46,521 nucleotides of DNA from Lachnospiraceae bacterium (GCA_017440575.1 JAFSGY010000111.1:1-46521); one strand, 5' to 3'; positions 1 to 8,210 are shown, counted from the stretch's first letter. The notes: generated from the letters alone by a model not told the origin. Made by a program: numbers and translations.

Positions 1-550
1 CAAGACCTAATGGCGCATTCATCCCGCCAGCATCATATTGATTAACGAATTCTTCAATATCAAAAACTTGTCCTGTATCAACGGGTATATCCAAAAATCT
101 TGATGCTATAAAACGATACTTTAATACAAGATCATGTGCAACTGTCCCAAGACCTATTAACTCAATTTTTACACCTTCAATTAAATTTTTAAGTGCTTCT
201 ATCTGTTCAATATGAATATTTGTAGACGTGTACGCACATATTATTTTATCTATCTTTTCAACTGGAATACTTAATTTACTTGCATCAAAGCATGATAATA
301 TATCGGATTCTAATTTTTTATAAGACGCTGCTTCAACCGAACCATACATAATGATTATATATTTTCCATTATCACATTCAACATAAGAATCTGGTGTCCC
401 CTTTGTTGGTTTATCGGTTCCTGTCTGAACTCCTAATGGGTGTATATTGCTAAACTGATATTTTCTCATAAGATATGCGTCCATCAGTTTCTGATATTTG
501 CCTCCATCTAATGATACTATCGCATTTTCTACTGTATTTATAATGCTCAT
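1..550 (-). CDS. N-terminal part of a nuclease-like-domain protein, possibly a STAND/NACHT-type defence ATPase (runs off the window)
   Basis: The open frame begins at an ATG (548-550) behind a good ribosome binding site (GGGAGGT, 8 nt upstream) and stays open for 183 codons to the window edge, so the C-terminus is missing. It starts MSIINTVENAIVSLDGGKYQ and contains KGTPDSYVE, then NGKYIIIMYGS, then a segment reading IPVEKIDKIICAYTSTNIH. This pattern (GTPD, then NGKY followed by a hydrophobic strand) is like the restriction-endonuclease-type N-terminal domain found on large NACHT/STAND or TPR proteins in bacterial defence islands; that is from memory of the family. The usual acidic residue and Thr after the second strand read M-Y-G-S here, so the nuclease site may be altered. 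The ATPase domain, if any, lies outside the window. It is probably co-transcribed with the small membrane protein 58 bp upstream. Confidence 0.6.
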   Translation of the reverse strand, partial: MSIINTVENAIVSLDGGKYQKLMDAYLMRKYQFSNIHPLGVQTGTDKPTKGTPDSYVECDNGKYIIIMYGSVEAASYKKLESDILSCFDASKLSIPVEKIDKIICAYTSTNIHIEQIEALKNLIEGVKIELIGLGTVAHDLVLKYRFIASRFLDIPVDTGQVFDIEEFVNQYDAGGMNAPLGL

Positions 551-608
551 CTTTTGTAACCTCCCATTATTCAAAATCAAGTATATTATTTTTACTACTG
601 CTAATTCC

Positions 609-1163
609 CTACCTCTTCATTTCCTTGTTATTAACACTAAAATTCATGTCACTTTCTTTTTCAATATTTTCTATTTTTTCTCTCTGCTCTTCTTCCTTCT
701 TTAAATTTGTTTTGTGATTAAATGATACTACTTCTTTCGTTTCAAATGCAATTGTAACACAAAGACACACAAATGATATCACTCTTCCCTTCACACTTGC
801 ATCTTCAATTTTTACCCCTATAACCATTGATACAACTAACACAATCGGTAATAATGTCAAATATATCGGTTCCATATATATGTATTTTTGACTATCATTC
901 ATTTTTTTATGAATAACGGATGCAACTAATACTGCAAACGACATGGCTGCTATCAAAAAATCTAAACCACTTGCTATTCCCTTATTTTCTTGAAAACAAA
1001 ATAAATACATCACACATCCCATACAAAATAGCGGCATTATAATTGGAAAAATCAATTCCACTCTATTCATTATTTTTTGTATATCTAACCACATCTTTTT
1101 TCTTTTTATCAGTCTAGCTTTCTTCTTCTTTTGCTCTTTTACAATCTTTCTTGCAGTATTCAT
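609..1163 (-). CDS. Hypothetical four-helix membrane protein upstream of the nuclease-like gene
   Basis: Protein of 184 residues that I do not recognise. The N-terminus is very basic (residues 4-24, rich in Lys and Arg), followed by about four hydrophobic segments near residues 37-55, 64-83, 100-117 and 126-142. The C-terminal tail is charged and probably coiled (KKEEEQREKIENIEKE), so both ends are likely cytoplasmic. The ATG at 1161-1163 has a strong site GGAGGTG about 5 nt upstream. The stop is 58 bp before the start of the nuclease-like gene on the same strand, which suggests an operon. Small membrane partners are common beside STAND-type defence proteins, but nothing in this sequence proves a functional link. 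Confidence 0.7.
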   Translation of the reverse strand: MNTARKIVKEQKKKKARLIKRKKMWLDIQKIMNRVELIFPIIMPLFCMGCVMYLFCFQENKGIASGLDFLIAAMSFAVLVASVIHKKMNDSQKYIYMEPIYLTLLPIVLVVSMVIGVKIEDASVKGRVISFVCLCVTIAFETKEVVSFNHKTNLKKEEEQREKIENIEKESDMNFSVNNKEMKR

Positions 1164-1417
1164 AACACACCTCCACGCTCACTAAAAATATCTTTCTTCT
1201 GAACAATCAATTATATCCACCATGTCACAGCTCCAAATCCCTAAAATTTTGGCTTAAATTTGGCTTAAAAATTCAATTCTTTTTCTCCACACCCCTTGAA
1301 TTTACTGAATTCTTCTAAAAACGCAACTTGCTGCCGTGTCAAATGAATAATACTTTTATCATAGTAATTGTTTGCTTGTCAACTAGGCAAATCATAGCAT
1401 AATTTAGCAAGTTGTGA

Positions 1418-1477
1418 CTACCTATTAGTAGTAGAAATAGTAGTAAAAGGAAAATTTGTACTACTACGTTTTTTCAT
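1418..1477 (-). CDS. Possible 19-residue peptide with a strong ribosome binding site
   Basis: ATG at 1475-1477 is preceded 9 nt upstream by GGAGAGG. The product would be MKKRSSTNFPFTTISTTNR, rich in Ser, Thr and basic residues. The same bases form an 8-bp perfect inverted repeat (TAGTAGTA...TACTACTA, about 1438-1466), so the sequence may act as an RNA hairpin and the ORF may be chance. It could be a leader peptide for the 1163 gene, which starts about 250 nt downstream. Nothing supports translation other than the ribosome binding site. Confidence 0.2.
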   Translation of the reverse strand: MKKRSSTNFPFTTISTTNR

Positions 1478-1504
1478 ATCAGAATACCTCTCCTGTACTA
1501 TAAA

Positions 1505-1744
1505 TCATTTTCTATAGGCTTTAATTCTAATAAAAAAATCTGTAAATAGGATTGCATTTAATGCCATTCTTTCTGCTTGGATATGTATCATACCAACAAT
1601 GAGCCATACACCCCCAAGGTCGATAGCGTACTTACTGTAATTGCATATTCTCCCTTGAATTTCATTCTCCAGTAGTTCTTCATCAGTTGCTCCTTCTACA
1701 TCAAAATAGCTGCAGAAGACCCGAATATCTTCCGCAGCCTGTGC
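1505..1744 (-). pseudogene. Start-less coding remnant, family unknown
   Basis: A frame of about 78 codons between an upstream TAA and the TGA at 1505-1507 reads like real protein: AEDIRVFCSYFDVEGA, then DEELLENEIQGRI, then YAIDLGGVWLIVGMIHI. It has no ATG at its front and no ribosome binding site, so it looks like the C-terminal remnant of a lost gene. I do not recognise the family. Confidence 0.35.
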
Positions 1745-1936
1745 TTAGAACCGAACCTCCGCACGCTTCTATGAAGCAGGTTTTCTACAAGGCAGCTGTT
1801 AAGAGATTTGCATCTAATTTTTAACCTACATTGAACATAAACCGATAACAAATAACCTATAACAGATATACCTTAACCTTGAACAAAAACTTCCGGATCA
1901 CCATAATCTTTGGAAGCCTTGTACGGAAAATATCCT

Positions 1937-2452
1937 TTAGATATCTACTTCAAATTGCACGGTCTGATTGTACTTATCCAGCGCCATCTGCATTTCCATA
2001 ATTTTCACAGAAACGCTCTCATACTCCTTCTTTATCAATTCCAGGTCATAATTGATGTATTTATATTCCGGAACTGAATTTCTGGACATGTAAGCGTGTT
2101 GCTCTACTCTTGCCTTGGGAAGCTGCTTACGCATCACATCGAGCACATATTTTCTCTTATTTAACTGAGCCATCTTGATGAGAATTGTATCAATGCTCAT
2201 TTCCACATCCCCTACCTGAACCCTAGCAGTAGCATTTGTTACATTAAGCGCATGCTTGATAATTGCGATTTTTTCATCAATTTCTGCAATTGTAGCTGCG
2301 ACCTCTGCATAGTCATATTCCGGAACCACCGGTTCCTCATTATTAGCTACAATGTATGTGCTGGATGTTGCCTCCTTATTCACCCAAAAGGCCTTATCCT
2401 CCTCCAGGCTCCTAAGCATTTTATTTGCATATGCTGATGTCATAGTCTGCAT
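1937..2452 (-). CDS. DIP1984/septicolysin-like protein of unknown role
   Basis: Protein of 171 residues when started at MQTMTSAYANKML, where GGAGGAG lies 9 nt upstream. A longer frame beginning MTNRMRG (to 2521) lacks a ribosome binding site, although it overlaps the previous stop as ATGA. The N-terminal YANKMLRSLEEDKAFW, the central EYDYAEVAATIAEIDEKI and the IDTILIKMAQLNKRK block resemble the family annotated DIP1984 or septicolysin in Firmicutes. That family is mostly alpha-helical and coiled and has no established enzymatic function. No signal peptide or membrane segment is seen, so it is probably cytoplasmic. Confidence 0.65.
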   Translation of the reverse strand: MQTMTSAYANKMLRSLEEDKAFWVNKEATSSTYIVANNEEPVVPEYDYAEVAATIAEIDEKIAIIKHALNVTNATARVQVGDVEMSIDTILIKMAQLNKRKYVLDVMRKQLPKARVEQHAYMSRNSVPEYKYINYDLELIKKEYESVSVKIMEMQMALDKYNQTVQFEVDI

Positions 2453-2517
2453 TCTAATATCTCCTCCGTTTCTTTTGCTTCGTTCTGATATTAGATTACT
2501 GCCTCGCATGCGATTTG

Positions 2518-2739
2518 TCATTGAACCAATAGTTTAAAATATATTCCCCTTAAGCCAACAATATCCCCGCCAATGACGAGGATATTTTCAATGCTTGTAT
2601 GTAGTAATCTGTTTAAAATTACAAAATTGTCTAAGCTCGGTAATGACCTACCGGAAATCCATTTGTAGATTGCCTGCGGATTCTCAAATCCCATGGCGCT
2701 CTGCACATCCTTTACGGTATAACCATTTCCCATGAGCAA
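2518..2739 (-). pseudogene. N-terminally truncated XRE-type helix-turn-helix regulator
   Basis: The reading MGNGYTVKDVQSAMGFENPQ followed by AIYKWISGRSLPSLDNFVIL and LLHTSIENILVI matches the helix-turn-helix of a common small XRE family in Clostridia. Intact members have about 10-15 more residues in front, roughly a helix of the KIKKLLKE type. Here the frame continues upstream as VAKKKLL but reaches a stop inside the end of the Na/Pi symporter gene, and there is no ATG with a ribosome binding site. The only starts are a TTG (used in the given range) or the internal ATG. The gene was probably cut at its 5' end. The 3' end overlaps a possible start of the next gene (ATGA). Confidence 0.5.
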
Positions 2740-2750
2740 TTTCTTTTTTG

Positions 2751-4550
2751 CTACTTCAAATCCTTAATCGGTGTTAAATACTGAGCCCTGCGATTCTCCT
2801 GCTCTGCCAGATAGGACTGATCTGCGGATGCGTGTAGCTCTTGCATATACAAATGATGATTTTGAGAAATCTCATCATTATTTTTACCAAGCAACAGCAT
2901 TGCAATACTAGAGCACTGGTCTGCTGTACGTTCCAGATAAGTCAAAACATCCATAAAAATCAATCCGCCATTAATCGAGCAAACTCCCTCACACAGACGA
3001 TCTGTATGACGGTTCTTAAGAAGTAATACCATATCATCAATTACTTCCTCTAACGGCTCAATACGTCTAGCTACATAATCGTTCTCATCAATCATTGCTT
3101 CAATCGTAAGTCGCAAAATCTCAGACACCGCATCATTAATAATAGCGAATTCTTTCTTTGCAATCTTAGAGAATTTCACATCTTTGTCTGCCTTTTTCTT
3201 AGCAAGTTCATTGAAATTCGTTGCATAATCGCCGATTCTTTCAATATCTCGAATACACTGCATCAACATATTATGCTGACGTTTGTCATTCGCATTCTTA
3301 ATATGACTGGACAAATCAATTAAATAATTGTCTGCCTGATCCGTGAAACAGTCCAATTTATCTTCTAACGCATCAATTTTCTCTGATCTTTCCATATCAA
3401 ATTCCTTGAACTGTGCTAAACTGAGCGATACATTTTCCTTCGCAATCTCTGCCATATTTACTGCTATTTTCGTAACCTCGGCAAGCGCTAGAGGTGGTGT
3501 AATCATAAGCTTATCATCCAATACAGCAAGCTCCGGATATTTTGCCTTCTCTTCTTCCTCATCATCTTTAATGACTACACACGCAATCTTAACAAGAAGC
3601 CCTGTAAATGGCAGAAGCACTACCGCTGTTACCAGATTGAAAATCGTTTGGAAATTAGCAATTGTACCGCTATTTACCACGTCCTCCCACAGATTCTGCA
3701 TAAATCCTAGATTACGTAGTAACGTCATCATAACCATAAATAATATCGTTCCAATGGTGTTAAACACAATATGTACCACACCTGTACGCTTTGCATCCTT
3801 CGAAGATCCAATAGAACAAACCATTGCCGTGGTTACACAGGTACCTAAATTAATTCCCATAATAATTGGATAGACAAGTTCAAAGGTCATTACTCCCGTA
3901 GACGATAATGCCTGGAGAATACCAACCATTGCAGAAGAGCTCTGTACAATAACCGTAAGTACAAGACCTGTCACAATACCAAGAATAGGCATATCTGAAA
4001 AACGTCCAAGAATATCTGCAAAAGCTTTTGAGCTGGATAACGGTTCTACTGCATCTGTCATACCAAGCAATCCCATAAAGAGAATACCAAAACCCAAAGC
4101 AATCATTCCGATGTTTTTACTGGTTTCTTTTTTAATAAACATCACACAGATGATACCAATAATAAGTGCAACCGGTGCAAGTGTGTCCGGCTTAAAAAAG
4201 GTCAGAATCGAACCGCCTGACGAATCAATATCCATTAATCGAATAATCTGTGCAGTTACTGTAGTACCGATATTGGCACCAAGAACAATACTTACTGCCT
4301 GGCGAAGATTTAAAATACCTGCGCCAATCAAACCTACTGTCAATACAATCGTTGCCGTTGAACTCTGAATGACTGCTGTTACCAGCGTACCTGTCAATAA
4401 TCCCAAAAATACATTCTGTGTAAGCTTTCCAAGTACATTTTTTAATGTGTTTCCTGAACCCTGCTTAAGACCGTCTCCCATAATCTCCATGCCATACAAA
4501 AACATGGCAAGACCACCTAGCAGCTTAATAATCATTAAAATCGTATCCAT
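2751..4550 (-). CDS. Na/Pi cotransporter family protein with C-terminal PhoU-like domain
   Basis: Protein of 599 residues. The membrane half has the two inverted repeats of the NptA/PNaS family, each with the QSS motif: TAVIQSSTATIVLTVG near residue 60 and TVIVQSSSAMVGILQA near residue 205. About eight to nine hydrophobic segments lie up to residue 325. Residues 340-560 form a helical PhoU-like domain (RDIERIGDYATNFNELA; ERTADQCSSIAML). The family imports phosphate with sodium across the cytoplasmic membrane, and the PhoU part is thought to be regulatory. The ATG is preceded by GAGG about 10 nt upstream. Substrate is inferred from the family. It is probably monocistronic; the broken XRE gene begins at its stop. 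Confidence 0.9.
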   Translation of the reverse strand: MDTILMIIKLLGGLAMFLYGMEIMGDGLKQGSGNTLKNVLGKLTQNVFLGLLTGTLVTAVIQSSTATIVLTVGLIGAGILNLRQAVSIVLGANIGTTVTAQIIRLMDIDSSGGSILTFFKPDTLAPVALIIGIICVMFIKKETSKNIGMIALGFGILFMGLLGMTDAVEPLSSSKAFADILGRFSDMPILGIVTGLVLTVIVQSSSAMVGILQALSSTGVMTFELVYPIIMGINLGTCVTTAMVCSIGSSKDAKRTGVVHIVFNTIGTILFMVMMTLLRNLGFMQNLWEDVVNSGTIANFQTIFNLVTAVVLLPFTGLLVKIACVVIKDDEEEEKAKYPELAVLDDKLMITPPLALAEVTKIAVNMAEIAKENVSLSLAQFKEFDMERSEKIDALEDKLDCFTDQADNYLIDLSSHIKNANDKRQHNMLMQCIRDIERIGDYATNFNELAKKKADKDVKFSKIAKKEFAIINDAVSEILRLTIEAMIDENDYVARRIEPLEEVIDDMVLLLKNRHTDRLCEGVCSINGGLIFMDVLTYLERTADQCSSIAMLLLGKNNDEISQNHHLYMQELHASADQSYLAEQENRRAQYLTPIKDLK

Positions 4551-4578
4551 ATATTTTTATCCTCGTACATAAAATGAA

Positions 4579-4603
4579 ATAGAGTGTCACGATAACACTC
4601 TAT
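4579..4603 (-). terminator. Hairpin downstream of the chemoreceptor gene
   Basis: A perfect 9-bp stem (ATAGAGTGT/ACACTCTAT) with a 7-nt loop lies about 75 nt after the chemoreceptor stop. The bases after it on the minus strand (TTCATTTTATG) are T-rich but interrupted, so it is a modest intrinsic terminator candidate. Confidence 0.5.
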
Positions 4604-4678
4604 CTCATAATCATACTGTATTTAATCCAAAGTAACAAGAGAAAATTTTACTTATTTTTTACATATTTTTTATTTCAC

Positions 4679-6100
4679 TCATACATTTCTAGTTCCTTCT
4701 ATCACTTTTTCAATATTCACCTTATACATGTCCATTGCCTCAATAATAGCGCCTACCGACTTCTGATTATCCGCAGAGTAACTCTGCATTTCCTCAACAC
4801 GCGCCTGTAAGTCATTAAAAATGGTTCCCACTTCATTTACATTATTATTCTGTGTTTCAATGTTTCCATAAAGGGCACCAAACTGCTTGGTAAGACGCTC
4901 AAAGCTTTCCTGTAGTTCTGCCATGGAAGCGGCTGATTCCTCTAATGCTTTTGTGCTACCTCTAAACTGCTGAGCCGTTTCACCTACTTCTTTCATTAAT
5001 CCCTTTGCAACCTCTGATACCTGTTCTGAGAATACGTTACTATCACTTGAAAGCTGACGCATTTCAGAAGCTACGACTTCAAAACCGGCTCCACTTTTCC
5101 CGGCTCTGGTAGCTTCAATAGAAGCATTCAAGGAAAGAATTGTTGTATTAAAAGAAATGTCACCTAGTTTCTTGGCTATCTTCGCAACCTCATCCATTTT
5201 ATTTTCCATAACCTGAAATACTTCATTCGCTCCATTTACCGTTACTGTAACTGCTGCTAACTGCTTTTCCATATTTGCCATGTTTGCTTGATTTTCTTTC
5301 AAAGCGATTTCAAAACGGGTTACTTCTTCATTTAATGCCAAAATGGACTGCTGTGACACAAAGATTCTATCCTGTACATCATCACAACTGCCCTGCATAT
5401 TTATAGCACTATCAACGATTGCTGCAGAACCCCTCTGTAATTCACTTGTGTTGTTATTAATTCGTTTCGAAGAACGGGCAAAATCCTGCTCTAACTCTTC
5501 TCCTATGTGCTTCATGGAGCCAACCAGCCCTTCTGCTTCTTTGGCACGCTCTTCACCAATGCCAATAAATGCTTTACCACGCTTAATCGTTTGAATAAAC
5601 AAAACACCTGTAAGTACAAATTCACCCCAACACTGAATGTACTGACCAATTGGATCTGCTTTTTCCGGATGCATGATATACATGGCAATCAATGCAATCG
5701 ACGCTAAAATAAGCTGACATATAGAATACTTTGGTTCCAAATATAAACCGGTTAATGCAATTACTGCCAAAAACATAATAAAGTCATCACTAAAGTATGC
5801 ACCACTATTCAACGCAATGACAAAGATTAAACACATCATCCCAATCGAAATAGCCATTTGCTTCGTAGCATCTTTTGCATTTCTAAGCTTTAAAACCCAA
5901 AATACTCCCGAAAAAAGCGCCATGCTGACACCTATTACAATTCCCGATTTTATGTTTCCACTCAATAAATTTTTTAAGAAGAATACGCCTGAAACTGTCA
6001 GTGTTATGATTAACATTATTTTAAAAATAGCTGTTGGCATAATTGGCGGCTTTTTTTCCTGTACCTTTGTTCCCATCTCTTTTCTCACATTTTCTACCAT
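4679..6100 (-). CDS. Methyl-accepting chemotaxis protein-like receptor with integral-membrane N-terminus
   Basis: Protein of 473 residues starting at MVENVRKEMG, where GGAGGT lies 6 nt upstream; the longer frame from 6124 has no such site. Residues about 18-175 contain roughly six hydrophobic segments with short loops, so there is no large periplasmic sensor domain and no clear HAMP. The rest is a long coiled coil with a signalling tip reading NTTILSLNASIEATRAGKSG then FEVVASEMRQLS. This departs from the canonical tip (TNLLALNAAIEAARAGE) at several positions. It may sense membrane state or small hydrophobic ligands and signal to CheA/CheW-like partners; no chemotaxis genes are in the window. 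A near-consensus promoter lies upstream (6138-6166). Confidence 0.85.
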   Translation of the reverse strand: MVENVRKEMGTKVQEKKPPIMPTAIFKIMLIITLTVSGVFFLKNLLSGNIKSGIVIGVSMALFSGVFWVLKLRNAKDATKQMAISIGMMCLIFVIALNSGAYFSDDFIMFLAVIALTGLYLEPKYSICQLILASIALIAMYIMHPEKADPIGQYIQCWGEFVLTGVLFIQTIKRGKAFIGIGEERAKEAEGLVGSMKHIGEELEQDFARSSKRINNNTSELQRGSAAIVDSAINMQGSCDDVQDRIFVSQQSILALNEEVTRFEIALKENQANMANMEKQLAAVTVTVNGANEVFQVMENKMDEVAKIAKKLGDISFNTTILSLNASIEATRAGKSGAGFEVVASEMRQLSSDSNVFSEQVSEVAKGLMKEVGETAQQFRGSTKALEESAASMAELQESFERLTKQFGALYGNIETQNNNVNEVGTIFNDLQARVEEMQSYSADNQKSVGAIIEAMDMYKVNIEKVIEGTRNV

Positions 6101-6137
6101 CTTAAACCTCCACATTCCACCCATACTTATACTCTAA

Positions 6138-6166
6138 ATTGTACATACTTTTTTATATATTTTCAA
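6138..6166 (-). promoter_or_regulatory. Sigma-A type promoter of the chemoreceptor gene
   Basis: TTGAAA (6161-6166) and TACAAT (6138-6143) are separated by exactly 17 bp and lie 40-65 bp upstream of the chosen ATG. Confidence 0.65.
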
Positions 6167-6182
6167 CATTTAAACCTTTCAA

Positions 6183-6211
6183 TTGTATTATTTCAGAAAT
6201 CTCGATATAAT
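6183..6211 (+). promoter_or_regulatory. Sigma-A type promoter of the 6247 gene
   Basis: TTGTAT (6183-6188) and a perfect TATAAT (6206-6211) are 17 bp apart, about 36 bp before the ATG at 6247. It is divergent from the chemoreceptor promoter, so the two genes share a short regulatory region. Confidence 0.65.
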
Positions 6212-6246
6212 ATATTATATATCTCATGAATAAAAGGAGCATCTAT

Positions 6247-7056
6247 ATGCAAAAGAATAATTATAATCTTACATATCGTATAAAGGGGCGAAAAAAAGTG
6301 TTACTTATCATATCCGGAATCATACTTCTTCTTATTCTATATCTTGTTATTATTGCAAATAAAAATGTAAAAGCCATGAACAACTGTGTCACTTCTGTAT
6401 TAAGTGAACTGGAACAACACTATACTGTAACTCCATGCGACACTGGACTTTATAAAGAAATGAGATTGAATGGCATCATGAAATTTCACGTTGAACAATA
6501 TGCCATAGAAAAATTAGGTAATCTCTCTATCATGCGTGTGAATATGGGTGTCATGCAGATGGCAACGGTTGTTATCACACCAAGAGATAAGAATCTGCCC
6601 CTTCTCTCTGCTGACTATATGTACATTTTATCAAACCGCAAAGCCTATTTGGAATTTTATGACGTAATAAAAGAAAAAGATAGCCAATACAATCAGTTGT
6701 TAAGTACTCTTTCCTCCATTCAGGAAAAGTATCATTATCTAAAAGATATACAAACTACACCTGCGTGGTATACTGATTTACTAACCGTAACCTCTTATAA
6801 AAGCGGGAAATCCAATGCAGATAAAGACTTAGAACAGATGTTGATTGACAGCTTAAAAACTTATCTGGAACATTCCAAACAGCTTCCATTGCTGTCTGAG
6901 TCAGAGAGAGCAGAAAAACTTGCTATTACCGTTGAATATACCGATGGTTTGATTGAAAAAGGCGGTATCTCTACCGATGTTTTCAAAAAAGAGCTTGGAG
7001 ATGAAGAAACAAAAAAATTCTTTGATTCCGTATTCTTTGGAACTGCAATAAAATAA
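6247..7056 (+). CDS. Membrane-anchored protein of unknown function, with faint resemblance to bilin reductases
   Basis: Protein of 269 residues, starting at MQKNNYNLTYRIKG with AAAGGAG 8 nt upstream. A basic stretch is followed by one transmembrane segment (about residues 20-40, VLLIISGIILLLILYLVII), which by the positive-inside rule puts the rest outside the cell. The soluble part has a strand-like VVITPRDKNLPLLSADYMYI followed by LEFYDV, then a helical region with PAWYTDLLT. The order 'hydrophobic-P-x4-LP-[LI]-x-[SG]-[AV]-[DN]' recalls the core of ferredoxin-dependent bilin reductases. This is only a pattern comparison, and an external location would be odd for a ferredoxin-linked enzyme. 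It has its own promoter and a terminator, so it is monocistronic. Confidence 0.75.
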   Translation: MQKNNYNLTYRIKGRKKVLLIISGIILLLILYLVIIANKNVKAMNNCVTSVLSELEQHYTVTPCDTGLYKEMRLNGIMKFHVEQYAIEKLGNLSIMRVNMGVMQMATVVITPRDKNLPLLSADYMYILSNRKAYLEFYDVIKEKDSQYNQLLSTLSSIQEKYHYLKDIQTTPAWYTDLLTVTSYKSGKSNADKDLEQMLIDSLKTYLEHSKQLPLLSESERAEKLAITVEYTDGLIEKGGISTDVFKKELGDEETKKFFDSVFFGTAIK

Positions 7057-7080
7057 ATGTTGCAATGCTTCAAATAATAA

Positions 7081-7117
7081 ACCTCCTAAACAGACCTCAA
7101 CAATCTGTTTAGGAGGT
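7081..7117. terminator. Strong bidirectional terminator between convergent genes
   Basis: A perfect 14-bp stem (ACCTCCTAAACAGA/TCTGTTTAGGAGGT) with a 9-nt loop lies between the converging 6247 gene and rsmH. It has AATTTT on one side and TTATTATT on the other. Confidence 0.85.
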
Positions 7118-7121
7118 AATT

Positions 7122-8174
7122 TTATGCTCTTATCGCCCAGCGCATCTTAGTACTCTTTGCTCTACTGTTTCTTGCACATTCCTCTGCGGAAGGACGAATC
7201 ACATCCTTGCATATCTCGCTGTAAATACCCGCATCATGCAATTGCTTGAAGGAACGCTTTACTAAGCGGTCTTCACCAGAATGGAAGGTCAGAATGGCTA
7301 CTCTTCCATTTGGTGCCAATACATCAGGAAGCTTTTCCAAAAAGGCATATAAGACCTCAAATTCACTGTTTACATCGATTCGCAACGCCTGAAAGGTTCT
7401 TGCACAAGACTTCTTAACAGCCTCTTCACGTTCTGCCTTTGGCACATAGACAAGTGCCTCCTCGATAACTTCCTTCATTTGTCTAGTGGTTTCGATTGCT
7501 TTTCCTTTCTTAAACCACTTCATAACAGTAGCTGCAATCTCTTCTGCATAAGGTTCGTCTGCATTTTCCAGCAACATTCCTGTTAGTTCTTCCTGTGTTA
7601 CTTCTTTCAGGCGCTCTGCCGCACTTGTGCCCTTTAACGGATTCATGCGCAGGTCAAGAGGACCGTCTACCTTATAGGAAAAACCTCTGTCCGGATTGTC
7701 AATCTGCATGGATGACACACCAAGGTCTGCCAACACGAAATCAAACTTCTTGCCTGTTTCCTTTGTAACCAGATCAATATCTGCAAAGTTCTGTAACCGA
7801 ACCGTCAAAATATCTTCTCCAAATCCCTGTTTTTCTAGACGTTCCTTGGTTTTTGCAGACTCTATCGGATCAACATCAAGTGCGTAGATATGCCCTTGAC
7901 CTTCCAGACACTGTAGCATTGCTTTCGTATGACCGCCATAGCCTAATGTCGCATCTAACCCTGTCATTCCCGGTTTAATCTGTAAAAAATCAATAATCTC
8001 CTTTACACAGATAGAAATATGCATCCCTGCCGGAGTACCACCCTTTTGAATCACTCGCTCTATGGTATCTGCATATTTTTCGGGATTATGCTCCTTATAC
8101 TTTTCCTTATAGCTCTTAGGATGCGTTCCCGAGTAGCGCACACGGCGCTTATGCTGTTTTTCCTGATTTTCCAT
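7122..8174 (-). CDS. rsmH: 16S rRNA (cytosine(1402)-N4)-methyltransferase
   Basis: Methylates N4 of C1402 in 16S rRNA using S-adenosylmethionine. The SAM site GLDATLGYGGHTKAM lies near residue 72; FVLADLGVSSMQID, PDRGFSYKVDGPLDLRM and CARTFQALRIDVNSE follow in the order expected for RsmH/MraW, and the C-terminus AILTFHSGEDRLVKRSFK is also typical. Compared with the usual enzyme of about 310 residues it has about 40 extra basic residues at the N-terminus (RRVRYSGTHPKSYKEKYKE). It is not in a dcw cell-division cluster, so it may be the longer Lachnospiraceae form or a second copy. The start at MENQEKQ is uncertain, since the best site (AAAGGG) is about 14 nt away; a TTG at 8195 is the alternative. 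Confidence 0.93.
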   Translation of the reverse strand: MENQEKQHKRRVRYSGTHPKSYKEKYKEHNPEKYADTIERVIQKGGTPAGMHISICVKEIIDFLQIKPGMTGLDATLGYGGHTKAMLQCLEGQGHIYALDVDPIESAKTKERLEKQGFGEDILTVRLQNFADIDLVTKETGKKFDFVLADLGVSSMQIDNPDRGFSYKVDGPLDLRMNPLKGTSAAERLKEVTQEELTGMLLENADEPYAEEIAATVMKWFKKGKAIETTRQMKEVIEEALVYVPKAEREEAVKKSCARTFQALRIDVNSEFEVLYAFLEKLPDVLAPNGRVAILTFHSGEDRLVKRSFKQLHDAGIYSEICKDVIRPSAEECARNSRAKSTKMRWAIRA

Positions 8175-8210
8175 ATCTATACCATGCCCTTTCAAAACCT
8201 ATATTTTTGT

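Larger units (their letters stand above)
1164..1936. other. Long intergenic region with decayed coding remnants
   Basis: No intact gene is evident over about 770 bp. Three things are visible on the minus strand. (1) A start-less frame at 1265-1378 ends NYYDKSIIHLTRQQVAF then about 20 more residues. (2) A tiny ORF lies at 1418-1477. (3) A second start-less frame lies at 1505-1744. A direct repeat TTGGCTTAAA occurs twice around 1250-1270 (TTTGGCTTAAATTTGGCTTAAA). TTGACA hexamers on the minus strand at 1377-1382 and 1337-1342 could be -35 elements for the 1163 gene, but no convincing -10 lies at 17 bp. The mix of fragments suggests past insertion or deletion at the border of an accessory segment. 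Confidence 0.4.

Noticed and set aside
498-704. Plus-strand ORF of 68 codons
   Set aside because: Runs across the ends of two minus-strand genes; Phe/Leu-rich shadow with no start site.
3343-3873. Plus-strand ORF of 176 codons
   Set aside because: Antisense shadow of the Na/Pi symporter gene; no ribosome binding site, low-complexity Ser/Thr-rich product.
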